DNA of 64,000 nt from Megalobrama amblycephala. Lineage: Eukaryota > Chordata > Actinopteri > Cypriniformes > Xenocyprididae. Below, piece after piece: positions 1-11,600 of the stretch. Position numbers and translations under genes: made by a program. Location of the stretch: positions 32,431,621-32,495,620 of the forward strand of contig NC_063065.1 in NCBI RefSeq assembly GCF_018812025.1, given 5' to 3'. The notes beneath the pieces are model-generated. The model did not search any database and was not told where the DNA came from. It worked only from the letters and a program-made list of their open reading frames with translations. Numbering within the stretch: position 1 is the first letter of the stretch; every line of letters begins with the position of its first letter.

Positions 1-690
1 GCCCAGCTCCAAGTCTCCTTTGTCACCGCTGGTTCTGCCCAGATTCAAGTCTCCTTCGTCGCTGCTGGTCCTACACAGCTCCAAGTCTCTTTCGTCGCCG
101 CTGGTCCTGCCCAGATTCAAGTCTCCTTCGTTGCTGCTGGTCCTGCCCAGCTCCAAGTCTCCTTCTTTGCCGCTGGTCCTGCCCAGCTCCAAGTCTCCTT
201 TGTCACCGCTGGTTCTGCCCAGATTCAAGTCTCCTTCGTCGCTGCTGGTCCCGCCCAAATTCAAGTCTCCTTCTTCACTGCTGGTCCAGCCCAGCTCCAA
301 GTCTTCTTCATTGCTGCTGGTCCTGCCCAGATTCAAGTCTCCTTCGTCGCCGCTGGTCCTGCCCAGCTCCAAGTCTCCTTCGTCGCTGCTGGTCCTGCCC
401 AGCTCCAAGTCTCCTTTGTCACCGCTGGTTCTGCCAGATTCAAGTCTTCTTCATCACCGCTGGTCCCGCCCAGATTCAAGTCTCCTTCTTCACTGCTGGT
501 CCTGCCCAGCTCCAAGTCTCCTTCGTCGCTGCTGGTCCTGCCCAGATTCAAGTTTCCTTCGTCGCTGCTGGTCCTGCCCAGATTCAAGTTTCCTTCGTCA
601 CTGCTGGTCCTGCCAGCTCCATGTCTCCTTTGTCACCACTGGTCCTGCCCAGCTCCAAGACTTCTTTGTCACTGATGGTCTCACCCAGCC
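1..690. repeat. 36-bp minisatellite, truncated by the window edge
   Basis: About 19 tandem units of 36 bp built around gctggtcctgcccag followed by a ttcaagtctcc or ctccaagtctcc core. The unit is a multiple of three, so several frames stay open on both strands: plus reads a 12-residue S/P/L-rich unit and minus a 12-residue acidic unit with GRTSSDEG. Units differ at a few positions each. The left end is cut by the window. The array runs into proline-rich sequence that is also open on the plus strand. Confidence 0.9.
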
Positions 691-1234
691 ACTTCAGTCC
701 CTCGGCTCCTCTACGGTGACTCCGCTCTGCTCTCATCTCTGGCCTTCTGATCTCCAGCTCTGCCTTGGTGCGTGGATCCCCTGGCTCCACTTTGGGCAGC
801 TGAGCCCATTACTCCAACCCAGTCCATCGACCGGCTGGATCCTCGCTCCCTCGGCTCCACCTGGGCCTGTTGTCCTTATGACTCCACCAGACAACCTTGT
901 CCCTCCACCCCTTCCCACTTGCTCCGCCTCAGTCCTCTGGAACCCTGGCTCCACCTTGACCACTCCTCACCTTGGCCTTGAGGTCATGGCATCGCCTGGT
1001 CCCTTCGCCTGGTTCTCCAGCTCTCCTGGCTCCATCGTTGTCGGCCAGGTTCGTGGTTTCATCCTAACCCTCCATCAGTTCTGCTGTGCTCTGAGTCTTC
1101 ATCTGGTTCCTCCCTCCATCATCTCCTCACTGGACCCCCCCCCCTTCTGTTCATTGTTCGGTGTCATCTATGTTTTACATAGTTGTATTTCTACATTTAT
1201 GACTCCTGCATGTTCCGAGTACTATTGCCAATAA
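2..1234 (+). other. Open proline/serine-rich stretch, probably retroelement-derived
   Basis: The plus strand is open from the window edge to a TAA at 1232-1234. The first 230 codons are the 36-bp repeat. The last 180 or so are unique, low-complexity, rich in P, S, L and W, with no domain I recognise. The stop lies inside the poly(A) signal. Similar runs of 'ggctccacctt' occur at 31.2 kb beside a gypsy gag relic, so I infer a retroelement leader or 3' part rather than a host protein. A minus-strand coding reading of the repeat (acidic, S/T-rich) is equally possible. Confidence 0.25.
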
Positions 1235-1235
1235 A
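1230..1235 (+). other. AATAAA poly(A) signal overlapping the stop codon
   Basis: AATAAA directly follows the open stretch and shares its stop codon. A T/G-rich stretch (tgtttgcttatttctcc) follows, as expected downstream of a cleavage site. It supports a transcript end on the plus strand, probably of a retroelement. Confidence 0.4.
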
Positions 1236-1239
1236 ATGT

Positions 1240-2585
1240 TTGCTTATTTCTCCTTTGCTGTGCGATTACAACAGCCATGTTACAACTACACTGCAAATCA
1301 CTAAGTAGGCAGTAGTGAGTTTGGCACCACATGTTGGTTTGTAATTATTTACAAACATTTCACATCAAATAAAACATTATGTTGATCATTTTGTTCATTG
1401 ATAACAAGGCTGAATGGCTGAATTATTTTAAAATGTAAACCTAGTTTTGTGTTACAATAAAAATATATATAAACATTTTAAAATGTATTCATTTGATTTT
1501 ATCAACAAATGTTGATGTTGTGTGATTTTAGTGAATACATTCAAAAACTTGAAAAAATTTGATTTTTTTTTAAACTACATAGTTACATTCATTTTATTTT
1601 AAATAATAATTTATCTAACATTTCTGATAATTCTACTCAAAATATGGGATTTGTGCATCAAATCCCTTAAAAAATGAATACACCAAAATGTATTTGTGGA
1701 AATTGATCAAAATCCTCCTTGTCACTCTCCACTCTTCCCTTGTGTCGAATACTTATTATTTAGTTTTCTTGCTGGAACAGAAAACCTTGAGTCTTGATTG
1801 GGCGAGGGAGTGGCCCAATGAGAGAGTGCCTCTTGTGAGCCAGAGCACATAAGATTTGAAACAAATCGATTCTCATTATTTATGGACTTTTCTCACCATG
1901 TAAACCAGTCAGGCTTGAATAAACCAACCACGCGATCCGTCTTGCACAGACCATTTCATCACATGCGCACACACACACTATTCACCTTCAAGCTTAACTC
2001 CTGACAAGTAAGAAATGAGATAGTGGACGAGGTCCAAGAGACAGGTCACCCTGGACCTGCAATGTGTGAGAAAGGAAGCCGGCAGCCTAAAACCAATTTA
2101 CACGCTCTTGCATTCCCAATTCATTTCACAATTATTCACTTCAGACTACATCTGCACCTGAGGCAGATGGTCACAGTGAGCTGGTTTTTCCTGTAAGCTC
2201 ACCTGAGGGATGCAGTGTTGGTGTTGACCATGAAGTATTCACTTTAATTTACTAATTTATATAATCATTCACATGTCACTGTTAAAATCTAATCAACAGG
2301 GGTTTTTTTTTGTTTTTTTTTCAGGAATAATTCTGCACACACCAATATCCACATAATTTATAAAAATGTGTATATGCTCAATTAAGGCGGATACATTTTT
2401 TTATCCGATAATAAGACATGCACATAAACTATGATCCACTGAATAAATCTATGCACATCAAAAAACTTTGTCTCAACAGTGGATGTGACTGGATAACGGG
2501 ATTAACCAGTGGACCAATTTCATTGCACAGCATCTCAAATATTGGTTTGATTGTTCTGAAATGCCTGAGCCAAAGTCTGGGAATA
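1240..2585. other. Intergenic, nothing recognised
   Basis: AT-rich sequence with short T and A runs and a short (CA) run near 1970. I see no coding frame, RNA gene or inverted-repeat element. Confidence 0.5.
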
Positions 2586-2831
2586 GTATAGGGAACACAT
2601 ACAAACTATTAACTACAACTTTTCCATCATTAAACTCCTAATTTACTGCTTATTAATAGTTAGTAAGGTAGTTGTTAAGTTTAGGTATTGGGTAGGATTA
2701 AGAATGTAGAATAAGGTCATGCAGAATAAGGCATTAATATGTGCTTATTAAGTACTAATAAATAGCCAATATCCTAGTAATATGCATGCTAATAAGCAAC
2801 TAGTTAAAAGACCCTAAAATAAAGTGTTACC
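2586..2831 (-). mobile_element. Short hAT-like MITE fragment
   Basis: The right edge, gaccctaaaataaagtgtta followed by cc, and the interior (aataaggcattaatatgtgc) match a repeat I remember as abundant in zebrafish and carp. In the minus orientation it starts with GGTAACACTTTATTTTAGGG. The left end is degraded and no target duplication is visible. Confidence 0.55.
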
Positions 2832-3169
2832 ATTTGGTTTAATTCCCTGCCAGAAGCGTCTTACATGATTGCGTTCCCAAACAACAGGCTTCCGAATGCA
2901 AGATAACATGACCGAGTTCATTGCATTTCTTGCTTTAAGATGCAAGTTATGATGCAGGAAAAAAGCTAAAGTGGCTTCAGTTTTTATTACAGCTATCTTG
3001 TGCCAATTTCCCAGGAAGTGACGATTTTGTTCTCTTGAACGCATGGGATGGAAACAGTGTTTTATTCGCAAATGTTTTTTGCAATATTCCAATTGTGTGC
3101 ATACGTTAATTCGCAACTTTGGATGGAATCATAGCTACTGTTGCAGTACCTCTCTTCCGAGTCTTTCAG

Positions 3170-3573
3170 TAGCTTTTGGTTTATGTAGCCCCACCAACTT
3201 TCAAAAAGTACAGTGTGCTCTGATTGGTCAGCTGGACCAGTGTGATGCGATTGGCCAACCACTTCGAGCATGTTTCAGAAATGTCACGGCCCTTACCATA
3301 ACCACGAAATTCAACACACTACTAACACAACTCAACCAGGCCTCTTCCTTGTTTTTGCATATTCCTTAGGCTGGAATTATTTAAATAAGGAATAGTGTGA
3401 TGTGTACATTCGCAGGATAAAACTTAAGACTACGATTGAGGTGTTTCAGAGAGTTCAGAAACAGTGACACTGATATAGAGAATAACTCCTGCTGGAGTGC
3501 TTTGTAACTATGCAAAACTGGTCAAACAGCGACATTATACACTAAAGGAAATGTAAAAAATAATAGGTCCTCT
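3170..3573. mobile_element. TTAA-type MITE, right end only
   Basis: The right edge reads ataggtcctc followed by TTAA at 3574-3577. It resembles the inverse of the AGGGGACCTATTATG end of the elements at 13.2 and 22.9 kb. The left boundary is not resolvable. The segment from 2840 to 3170 also looks repeat-like (gcatgggatggaaac, gcatacgttaattcgcaac) but I cannot bound it. Confidence 0.4.
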
Positions 3574-3577
3574 TTAA

Positions 3578-4836
3578 TGTTTAATAAGGAAATACATCAA
3601 TACCAAAGGGTTCAAAGTTTGGCTTTTTGGCAAGAGTACATGGCAGCTGAGTAACTGTAAATGAGATGAATGGGAATGCTAACAGATTGCTTTCACAAAG
3701 TGTTATAGACTTAACTGATCAATACAGCGAAGAAAATTGCACTCTTTAAGCGATGCCAAAGGGTCTTTAAGCAAAAGTTTCCTTATGCTTGTTAATCTCA
3801 TTAGTGTCATCTCATTTTCTTGTGATGTTTTGTTCCAAGCTGTGACAGCACTCACATCACCAAAGTTTTCTAATTAGGTGAGAAATTCTGAACACAACAG
3901 AGATACAACCAGAGTGAAAGAGAAAAGCACATGAATTCAATAAATGAGACAACATCCATTAATAGGTTAGAATGTGTAGAACTATAAATGGTTGTCTTTG
4001 TCATATGTGAAATGTATGCGATGATAGTTATTTCAAACCTGTGCCAGATCAAACTACACTGCTTATTGTGTGACTTTTGAATAGGTTTATTGATTAAGCA
4101 ACAAAAAGGGGCTTTTGAAAATTCCCAGTTTTTTCAGAACAAAAGGATAATTTGAGGTAATAGATTGTGGTATTGATTTTAGACTTACAGGAGCATTGCC
4201 TTTGTGAGGCTTAAGACTTGTAGAATTTTAAGGCAAACCACTATCATCTTCAATCTTTAAGAAAAAAAACAAAAAAAAAAACACGAGTCTGTAAGTGGGG
4301 AAAAAAATAGCTTACTGTGATTAAAATGTCAAAATGCATGAAACCTACTAATTTCTGCATGTAAAATATATATGTTTTAACATATTTTTAGGGTGAAATG
4401 TGATATTTTTTTTCATATGTTTTTATAAAATTAACCCGCATGCAGCCCACATACAGTATACAGTAGGTTCTTTTTGCCCTCTTACAGATCTCTAATTAAT
4501 CACAGGTCAGGAGAAAAGGACCACAGCTGCCACAGGTTTCCCCCTGTGTTTGTTTGCACTATAAATAAACCGGTTATGCCTGACTAATCTCTTTAATGAA
4601 AGTGTAAATGGTTTTAGAGCAGCAGAACCGCCGGGTCACAAGGATTAACATGCCACTTTTCCACAGCCTTGATGTTTAATTATAGAAAAGTTGTTATTTC
4701 CCTTCCCTATTATCACTGTCTGTTCACTGTGGATAGTGAGCGTTTGTGAAATATCAAATGAAGAACAAAGTGAAGACCTGCTGAGAGAGGTCATGGCAGT
4801 GTAAAGGGGGGAAAGGTCATGGCAGTTGATCACACT
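3578..4836. other. Intergenic, nothing recognised
   Basis: AT-rich single-copy-looking sequence with an A-rich patch near 4260-4310. No coding frame or repeat boundary is visible. Confidence 0.45.
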
Positions 4837-4837
4837 G

Positions 4838-4972
4838 ATGGGGAAAGTTACTTTTAGAAGTAATGCATTACTATATTGCATTGCTCCACCAAAAAAGTAA
4901 CTAATTGCATTACTTAGTTACTTGTTTATGAAAAGTAATGCATGACATTACTTTTGCGTTATCTTTTCTCAT
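4838..4972. mobile_element. hAT-like terminal fragment (GTTACTTTTA type)
   Basis: It contains gttacttttagaagtaatgc, a palindromic end common in fish hAT-type elements, followed by degenerate repeats of the same words (gtaactaattgcattac, aaaagtaatgcatgac). No opposite terminus is present, so it is a truncated copy. An A-run (5016-5034) and repeat-like sequence to about 5200 may be its interior. Confidence 0.5.
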
Positions 4973-5199
4973 CTGGGTTTGTTTCTTTTTTATTTTTTTA
5001 TTTTTTTTGTTAAAAAAAAAAAAAAAAAAAAAGTCAAATGTAAAGGCCCTTTCACACCATAATTGAAACGAATAAGCTTTAGGCAGAAGGAAAAGCAAAT
5101 CCACACCTGTACAGTAAAGGGCGCAGCTCAGACAAGAAAGTTCAGCACTCTTCAACAATAAAAACAAAAACTGTAAACTTTTATCCCGGTACTTCTGTG

Positions 5200-6192
5200 A
5201 TAATTTGAATATTTGTAATGCAGAAACAAATAATGAAATAATGATAACTGCATTCTCTGGCTCAGCGGCATCGCCAACACAGATTTTAATGTTCCGGTAT
5301 GATTTTTGTCAAAGGTTTAATAGACAGGTGAATCATTATGATTTAGAAAAGAGATTGTGTGGGTGTTTGAATTGAGATCACAATATTTTTATGATTAATC
5401 ATGCAGCTCTAAGTGGCAAAAAGTTCAAGGCACATGTGTAAGCTGAGCATTTACAGAGTACACGTGGTTAGAAAAATCTGGCTGCCTGCATTAGTCAGCT
5501 AAAAACACACTGAACAGCAGAAAAAAGTGCATTTGTGCAGCCTTGATTGACCCGAAGAAACTGTAATTGATCCCTCTCTAAAACGGAGACACCAGACAAG
5601 AACTATAAGGGGAGGCATGCGGAAATTTAATGCGCAAGTCAAAACATCACATACATCACGTTGAGTCTCAGGCATACGGCTGTACCTATACCTATAGATT
5701 CCTGAGCAGCATGACGGCTGCAGAATTAAATATTGATTTACAAAGGCAAAGAGTGTTGACTTGATCGTGTATTTTGCTCAAGAACAAAACAAGCCTCGCA
5801 TTCCAAACTCCCTGAGGACAAGTAACAACAGGAAACTTTGAATGTCCCTTAATAAGCATCTGTTTCTCTCACAAAAGTTGATGACTAAAATATGGAAGAA
5901 GAAGTCTGTTTGCAACTTACTTTACTTACACTGGAATTGACCAAAGCATTCAAAAGCCCTCCTGCTAGCCTTTGATTCACAAACCCTCCACCTCTGCAGC
6001 CCCGAAAAAAACACAGTTCACCTCAGTATATAAAGGTGCCTGGAAGTAATGATTAGACCACTTATGTCCCATGTGCTTTGATAATTAGAGGCAAAGTGCT
6101 TTTTAAATGTTTAAGAGGTTGTTTAGAATCAGGTGCAATTGTATTTTACTAGTTGCCTCTCATCATGGTAGCCAAGTGTATAGATTCATATA
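5200..6192. other. Intergenic, nothing recognised
   Basis: No open frame of note, no structured RNA and no clear repeat end. Mildly AT-rich. Confidence 0.45.
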
Positions 6193-7195
6193 CAGAGGTG
6201 GGTAGTAACGAAGTACATTTACTTCGTTACATTTACTTGAGTAGTTTTTTGGAAAATTTGTACTTTTTAGAGTAGATTAAAATGTGGGTACTTTTACTTT
6301 AACTTGAGTAAATTTGTAATGAAAAATCTGTACTTTTACTTCGCTACAATGGGCAACGTTCATCTCGTTACTTTATTTTAATTCAATACTGTAAATGTTA
6401 AGAAATGCGTAGTTTATTCCATGCGCGCTGTCTCTTTTTTCATGAACGATGCCCCATTCACAAATGATTCACTCTTTTGAGTCGATTCTGTTCAAAGACT
6501 TGATCAAACAAGTTGGTAAAGCTGTCTAAATTGATTCGCGAATCAGTTTGAATGATTTGTTCAGTTCCTGCACGCGCTGAATCGTTTGAAGCGGTTTCTC
6601 ACTCGGAGCGGATGAAGTGGCAGTGGACCTACAGTCAATTAAAAGCAAATCTGCAAATGCATACAGTTGTTTGCCAGCGATGAAGATCTTTATTAGTTGA
6701 GCTGCGTATGCTGTCTGTGAACAATTCCACAGGTAGGCCTATCGATTTCATTTAATTTTACTTCATGATACAGCCGAGCCAATAGCCGACATTTTACAAC
6801 CAAACAGATTATTACGTCACTATAACAAAAGTATGTAGTATTTCTTTACCGTTTTTATGGGCATATATCTTAATTTATACATTAATTTATACATATACTA
6901 TTGCGCAATGGCGGCGCCATTTGCGTTGACACAGTTAAGCAGTTTACACGCGCCTGCTGAAATATACATTTGATTACATTTTGGAGAACAGACCGAAGAA
7001 GATCCGTCAATGTGTATTTGATCATTGTTTGTGTCAAGTTCAGATATGAGCGCGAGCACATGTAAAGAGTTTTCTCTCTTCTTTAAAATGTAACGTTAGC
7101 TTCATACGTCATTAATATAGTAACGATACATTCGGGTTACAGATGCTAGAAATAATGCTTGTCTCTTCTATGTTTGTTTGTTGCAAAGATATCTA
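6193..7195 (+). mobile_element. hAT-like element, left end plus interior
   Basis: It starts with cagaggtgggtagtaacgaa and a run of T-A-C-T-T words (tttacttcgttac, tacttttactt), a terminus I know from many fish hAT elements. The interior is less AT-rich and has no open frame. No matching right terminus is present before the microsatellites at 7219, so the right limit is approximate and the element looks truncated. Confidence 0.5.
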
Positions 7196-7218
7196 ATTAG
7201 CATTAAATAATAACAATT

Positions 7219-7242
7219 GTGTGTGTGTGTGTGTGTGTGTGT
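7219..7242. repeat. (GT)12 microsatellite
   Basis: Uninterrupted GT dinucleotides. Confidence 0.95.
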
Positions 7243-7271
7243 ATAAAAGTAACTATAACGAGCTACTAAAA

Positions 7272-7298
7272 ATATATATATATATATTATATACTTTT

Positions 7299-7338
<40 letters not shown>
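7272..7338. repeat. (TA)n microsatellite, two blocks
   Basis: Two AT/TA blocks (7272-7292 and 7303-7338) are separated by atacttttactt, a word also found in the preceding hAT-like element. The blocks may have grown inside that element's interior. Confidence 0.9.
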
Positions 7339-7341
<3 letters not shown>

Positions 7342-7344
7342 GTT

Positions 7345-8150
7345 AATGCATGGTTAATGCATGTCTGAAAGAGCCACATAAACACACAGACTCTTGCTAA
7401 TTTTTATACAGTCAAAGACCAACTGTTGATCAATCATTAGGTCCTTTTCCCCTCTGTTGTCTGTAGAAAAAAGCTGTATTGATTAAGACACTTTTGTAAA
7501 TTTCAGCTTGCACTGATGGGGGAAAAAAAATACTTTGGTAGGCCTTTCGAAGCTCCTCTAAATAATTTGGTTGTCTTCATTATTGCTGCTTATTGTGTAC
7601 CGTTAGGGACTAGAAATCAATCCGGAGCTGTAGAGGCCTGCTTATTATCAGTCAATACTCTGCTTTATAGCACCACTTTCTTAGCTTGATCTCAATGAAG
7701 GTAATTTAATAGCTGCACAGCACAAGGGAGAGAGAATGAAACCCATTCTTGAAAAGGAAATAAAATTGAACATGTTAGATGTTTGACCCTGAAGAGGAAC
7801 CACCACGGTGGTTAGCATGACCCAGATAGCCCCTACTGGTAGGTGTCGTAACTACACTATAAAACTGAACAGTGAAATGAAATGAGTTCATTTCACTCAA
7901 ATATTACTGAAAGCAATTAGAAATAAAATTATGTGAACTCAAAAGCTGATTATATTAAGCTGAACTTAAACAATGAGTTGCAGCAGATTTCTAGCTCCTA
8001 GCATGCTTTGCATAAGACTGTATAAGAAGTGTTGTTTTGTGTTTCTGCACAAGAAAAATATTGGGAGATATATGTTATTAAGTGCGAATGAATGATTCTC
8101 TCTTTGCTAGTTATATTAGCAATTGTAAGTGTGCTATTGCTAACTCGCAG
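7345..8150. other. Intergenic, possible degraded MITE near 7850-8000
   Basis: No gene. The stretch gaaatgaaatgagttcatttcac near 7876 is a local inverted repeat, and the following ttatgtgaactcaaaagctg resembles MITE interiors I have seen in carp. I cannot define ends. Confidence 0.3.
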
Positions 8151-8154
8151 TCAA

Positions 8155-8380
8155 AGCCCAAAGTATACTTCGGCTGTCTATGACATGTATGCTATTTTTG
8201 CATCATCAGGAGGGTCTGCAGATGTTCATGTGAAGCCCAATATGTGTCCGCGCAGACGGTGCATGTACAACAGCGCATGTGCAAGTGACTTGAGCGCTTG
8301 AAAACAAAGCCCGCTAGATAGTGTGCACACCCCAAACAAGCCTTTCCACGCTCACGGTCAAAGGAGTATACTTTCAAAGA
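8155..8380. mobile_element. Small inverted-repeat MITE
   Basis: cccaaagtatacttcgg near 8158 is mirrored by ggagtatactttcaaag near 8363, enclosing about 190 bp of moderately GC-rich sequence with no conserved frame. Target duplications are not clear. Confidence 0.4.
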
Positions 8381-8394
8381 CGGAGCGGAACATG

Positions 8395-8884
8395 GAAAAT
8401 TAAGCCTTGTTTTCACCGAAATTACCCGGAACAATTTGTCCCAGGAACTTTTCCCCCCAGACCTGTTGCTGTTTGCGATTCTGTTGCGGTACCATGAAGA
8501 ACAAGTCCGGTGATGTAGGATTTCGTCCTCCACATAGAAGCGTAAAGCCTGAACCTCGTTGTCCATCGGTTGCATTTTTCAAACAACTCCAACTCTTACA
8601 GGCACAGCAAAAGACTTTTAAAAATGGTGGTTGAAATAAAATGCTGCGTTGAGTCAACCAATTAAAATGCTTGTGTGAACTCAACCAATCAGCATGTTCA
8701 GTGCCCCAAGTCACACCTCCGAAAGTTCCTGAACTTTGGAAAAGTACTACCTCGTGAGCAGGGACTTTCTGATGGGGAATGTTTACCCGGAGCTTTTTTT
8801 AGACCCTGGTTCATGTTGTCGAGACAAATCGAGTACCACCCCAAAGTCCCTAGTTCCTGGGGAAAGTTCCTGCTGTGGAAATTA
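8395..8884. mobile_element. Inverted-repeat MITE (CAGGAACTTTTCCCC type)
   Basis: cccaggaacttttcccccc at 8440 is mirrored by cctggggaaagttcctg at 8857, and the same word recurs inside. The short frames here do not agree with one another, so I read it as non-coding. It directly abuts the Tc1-like element that starts at 8887, which may have inserted into or beside it. Confidence 0.4.
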
Positions 8885-9248
8885 TACAGTGCTCAGCATC
8901 CCTTTGAAAAGTAACATTTTAAACAATATCTTAAAGAACATAAAAACAATTTCCAAAATGTTGACAAGACTAAGTTTTATATAACATCTGTTTAACTTAT
9001 AACATGAAAGTAAGGTTAATAATATAACTTAGAGAACAAAATTTTCAGTTTTACTCAAATTAGGGTGATGCAAAAATGAGTACACCCCACTGAAAGTCTC
9101 TGGAGCAAAGCTAAATTTTAGACTACAAATGTCTAATTTAACAAGAACTCAACCACAGGTGAGTCTAATTATTCATTACACAGGTGTCCAGCAGACATTT
9201 GACTATTAAAGGTGTGTTAAAACCCCTTCCCATTTCATGCTGTCAGCA

Positions 9249-10207
9249 ATGGCACCAAATGGAAGAGAAATGTCACAAGACATGAGAACGAAAATAATTT
9301 CTTTAGACCAGAAAGGTGAAGGCTACAAGAAGATCAGCAAAGCTTTACTTATCAGTCAGAATACTGTAGCAAAAGTGGTACAAAAATTTTAAAAAGATGG
9401 AACTGCAACCATCTCACAGAGACGTCCAAGGTCGTCCATGGAAGTTTACACCTCGACAGGAGCGTCTTTCTGATGAGAAGGGTTGAAGAAAATTGGTATG
9501 CAAGTTCACTGCAGTTATCTATTTCCCGTGACACAAGTATGCCGTGCACTGCAGAGGAATGGCATGCATGGGTGCCATCCACAATAGAAGCCTCTCCTAA
9601 AGCCCAGGCATGAAAAAAGCCCGCCTAGAGTTTTCCAGGGCCCATGCTGACAAACGATGAAGACTACTGGGACTCTATACTCTGGAAGTGATGAGACCAA
9701 GATAAATGTTTTGTGGAACTGATGGCTTCAAAACTGTATGGTGTCACAAAGGTGAGGAATACAAAGAAAAATGCATGGTGCCTACAGTGACACATGGTGG
9801 TGTCAGTGTCCTTATGTGGCGGCTGCATGAGTGCTGCTGGTGTCTGGAGCTGCATTTCATTGATGGCATCATGAATTCACAGATGTACTGCTCTATACTG
9901 AAAGAGAAGATGCTTACCATCACTCCATGCCCTTGGTCGTCGATGCACTTTTCCAACATGACAATGATCCTAAACACACATCTAAGGCCACTGTTGGATT
10001 TCTGAAGAAGAACAGGGTGAAAGTGATTCAGTGGCTCCTGATCTGAACCCAATCGAACACCTATGGGGAATTCTGAAGAGACAAGTTGAGCATCACTCTC
10101 CATCCAGCATCCAGTCTCTAAAAGAGCTCATTCTTGAACTTGTTTATTCCATGCCTAGAAGACTCGGTGCTGTCATTAAAAATCATGGAGGCCATACAAA
10201 ATACTAG
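9249..10207 (+). pseudogene. Tc1-like transposase pseudogene
   Basis: Family knowledge: Tc1 transposases are about 340 residues, with two N-terminal helix-turn-helix domains and a DDE catalytic core, and cut at TA sites. Here an ATG opens a stretch reading [19 protein letters not shown] and then a recognition-helix-like run. An in-frame stop follows within 50 codons, and several frameshifts come after. Later pieces in other frames keep a trace of the C-terminal [15 protein letters not shown] segment around 10040-10080. The C-terminus ends in KNHGGHTKY followed by TAG at 10205-10207, which fixes the end. The size matches a full-length ancestor, so the copy decayed in place rather than being internally deleted. 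Confidence 0.8.
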
Positions 10208-10346
10208 ATGTAGTAGTTTTTGTTGTGGGGTGCTCATTTTTGCATCACCCTAATTTGAGTAAAACTGGAAAAATGTGTAATCTAAGTTAAACAGATGTTA
10301 TATTAAACTTGGAAATTGTTTTTGTGTTCATTGAGATATTGTTTAA

Positions 10347-11021
10347 AGGTCCCGTTTTTCGTGGTTTTTTGAAGCTTTGATTGTGTTTATAGTGTGCAAT
10401 ATAACATGTGTTCATGTTTCGCGTGTAAAAAACACAGTATTTTTCACATAATTTACTTATCTGTATACCGATGTTTCCACTGTCATAAAAACGGGCTGAT
10501 GACTTCCTTGTTCTATGAAGTCCCTCCTTCAGAAATACGTAACGAGTTCTGATTGTGCCAGCGGTTCCTGTGTTGTGATTTGACAGCAGCTTAGCGCATC
10601 TTGCCCGGAAAGGTCACGCCTCTTACCATAACGTGGAGATGCACGCGCTCAGTGTTATTGTAAACATGTCTTTAATTTTACCCTATCAATTTGAGCCGGA
10701 ATCAGACCCGGTGATTGGACTGCGGGATGAAAATAACAGCGTTTCGACGACATGGCGACAAACACACTCTACAAACGCAACTCTTGTGTATTCCTGTGGG
10801 CGGAGGTTAGTCAAAAAACTGTTTTAGTGACGTCATTAAAGAAGGAAGTAGAGGGATGTAGTCCAAACTGGCCGTTCGATGTAGGCAACTTCTGTTAAAT
10901 AAAATATCTCGCTTGGCATTGAACTTTGAGCTTTAAAATTGTACAGATTTTATTTATACTCTAACAACAACATTACACACTAACTAAAGTTTGAAACATT
11001 TGATCACGAAGAACGGGACCT
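10347..11021 (+). mobile_element. TTAA-flanked element, AGGTCCCG family, copy 1
   Basis: It begins with AGGTCCCGTTTTTCGTGG and ends with the mirrored CGGGACCT. TTAA flanks both sides (10343-10346, 11022-11025). It is 675 bp. A second copy of 678 bp at 32488-33165 is nearly identical in the same orientation. TTAA target sites are known for piggyBac and Kolobok superfamilies; the terminal bases do not settle which. It sits inside the right inverted repeat of the Tc1-like element, so it is the younger insertion. Confidence 0.8.
10666..10827 (+). pseudogene. Transposon-borne N-terminal coding start (PYQFEPES)
   Basis: An ATG opens a 53-codon frame starting MSLILPYQFEPESDPVIG and ending CGRRLVKKLF. 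The same frame is kept in the other copy at 32810 with only two residue differences in the region, so the frame has not decayed since the copies diverged. It looks like the first exon of a longer protein that runs into intron or deleted sequence. The PYxFEPE word resembles the N-terminus of multi-copy fish proteins with a P2X7-type cysteine-rich domain; that link is from memory and weak. No transposase core is present. Confidence 0.35.
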
Positions 11022-11079
11022 TTAAAATACTTACTTTTCAAAGGGGGTGTACTCATTTACTTATGCAGAGCACTGTACC

Positions 11080-11543
11080 TGGGCAAGGACAGATTAACGC
11101 ACGGGCCTAGTGAGGGCCCAGACAGGCAGCAGCAGGGCCCTGTCAACACTGAACGAGAGAATTGGGGTGCCACACACTATTCCGATGTGCTACATCTCCC
11201 ATGTTATCATTGTCATGTGACCGTTTCATAAATCCTCTCCCATGGCCTCACGGGACAGTAAAGTATCCATCAAATGCGCACTTCAGAATCTCACTGGAAG
11301 TAGTAGGTCATCCGGGTACCTTTCGCATATTTTATGAATACTATGAATTTGGATGTACTACTTAGCTCACATACTGTTTTTCAACTACTATATTCTATGG
11401 AACTAATTCAGAAGCAGCTTTAATCTTCATGTAACTAATTACCTAAATTTTTTGCCAACTTGTTAGGGTTTACAGTATATACCTGCAATAGTAGGGCTTT
11501 TTTTTCCCCATTTACAGCCATTCAAATGTATAGATAATATTTC

Positions 11544-11600
<57 letters not shown>

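Larger units (their letters stand above)
8887..11075 (+). mobile_element. Tc1-like transposon, dead, with nested insertion
   Basis: It begins with CAGTGCTCAGCAT and ends with the mirrored GCAGAGCACTG, and both ends are flanked by TA (8885-8886, 11076-11077), the Tc1/mariner target duplication. The inverted repeats are long, about 200 bp: the words ttttactcaaatta-gggtgatgc and aaacaatatct occur mirrored on both sides. The left repeat lacks roughly 17 bp (agtaaatgagtacaccc) that the right repeat keeps. The right repeat is interrupted at 10343 by a TTAA element. Transposase remains lie at 9249-10207. Confidence 0.85.

Noticed and set aside
9706..10103. Frames of about 100 codons on both strands at 9.7-10.1 kb as independent genes
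   Set aside because: They fall inside the Tc1-like transposase relic; the plus frame is a fragment of it in a shifted frame, the minus frame its shadow.
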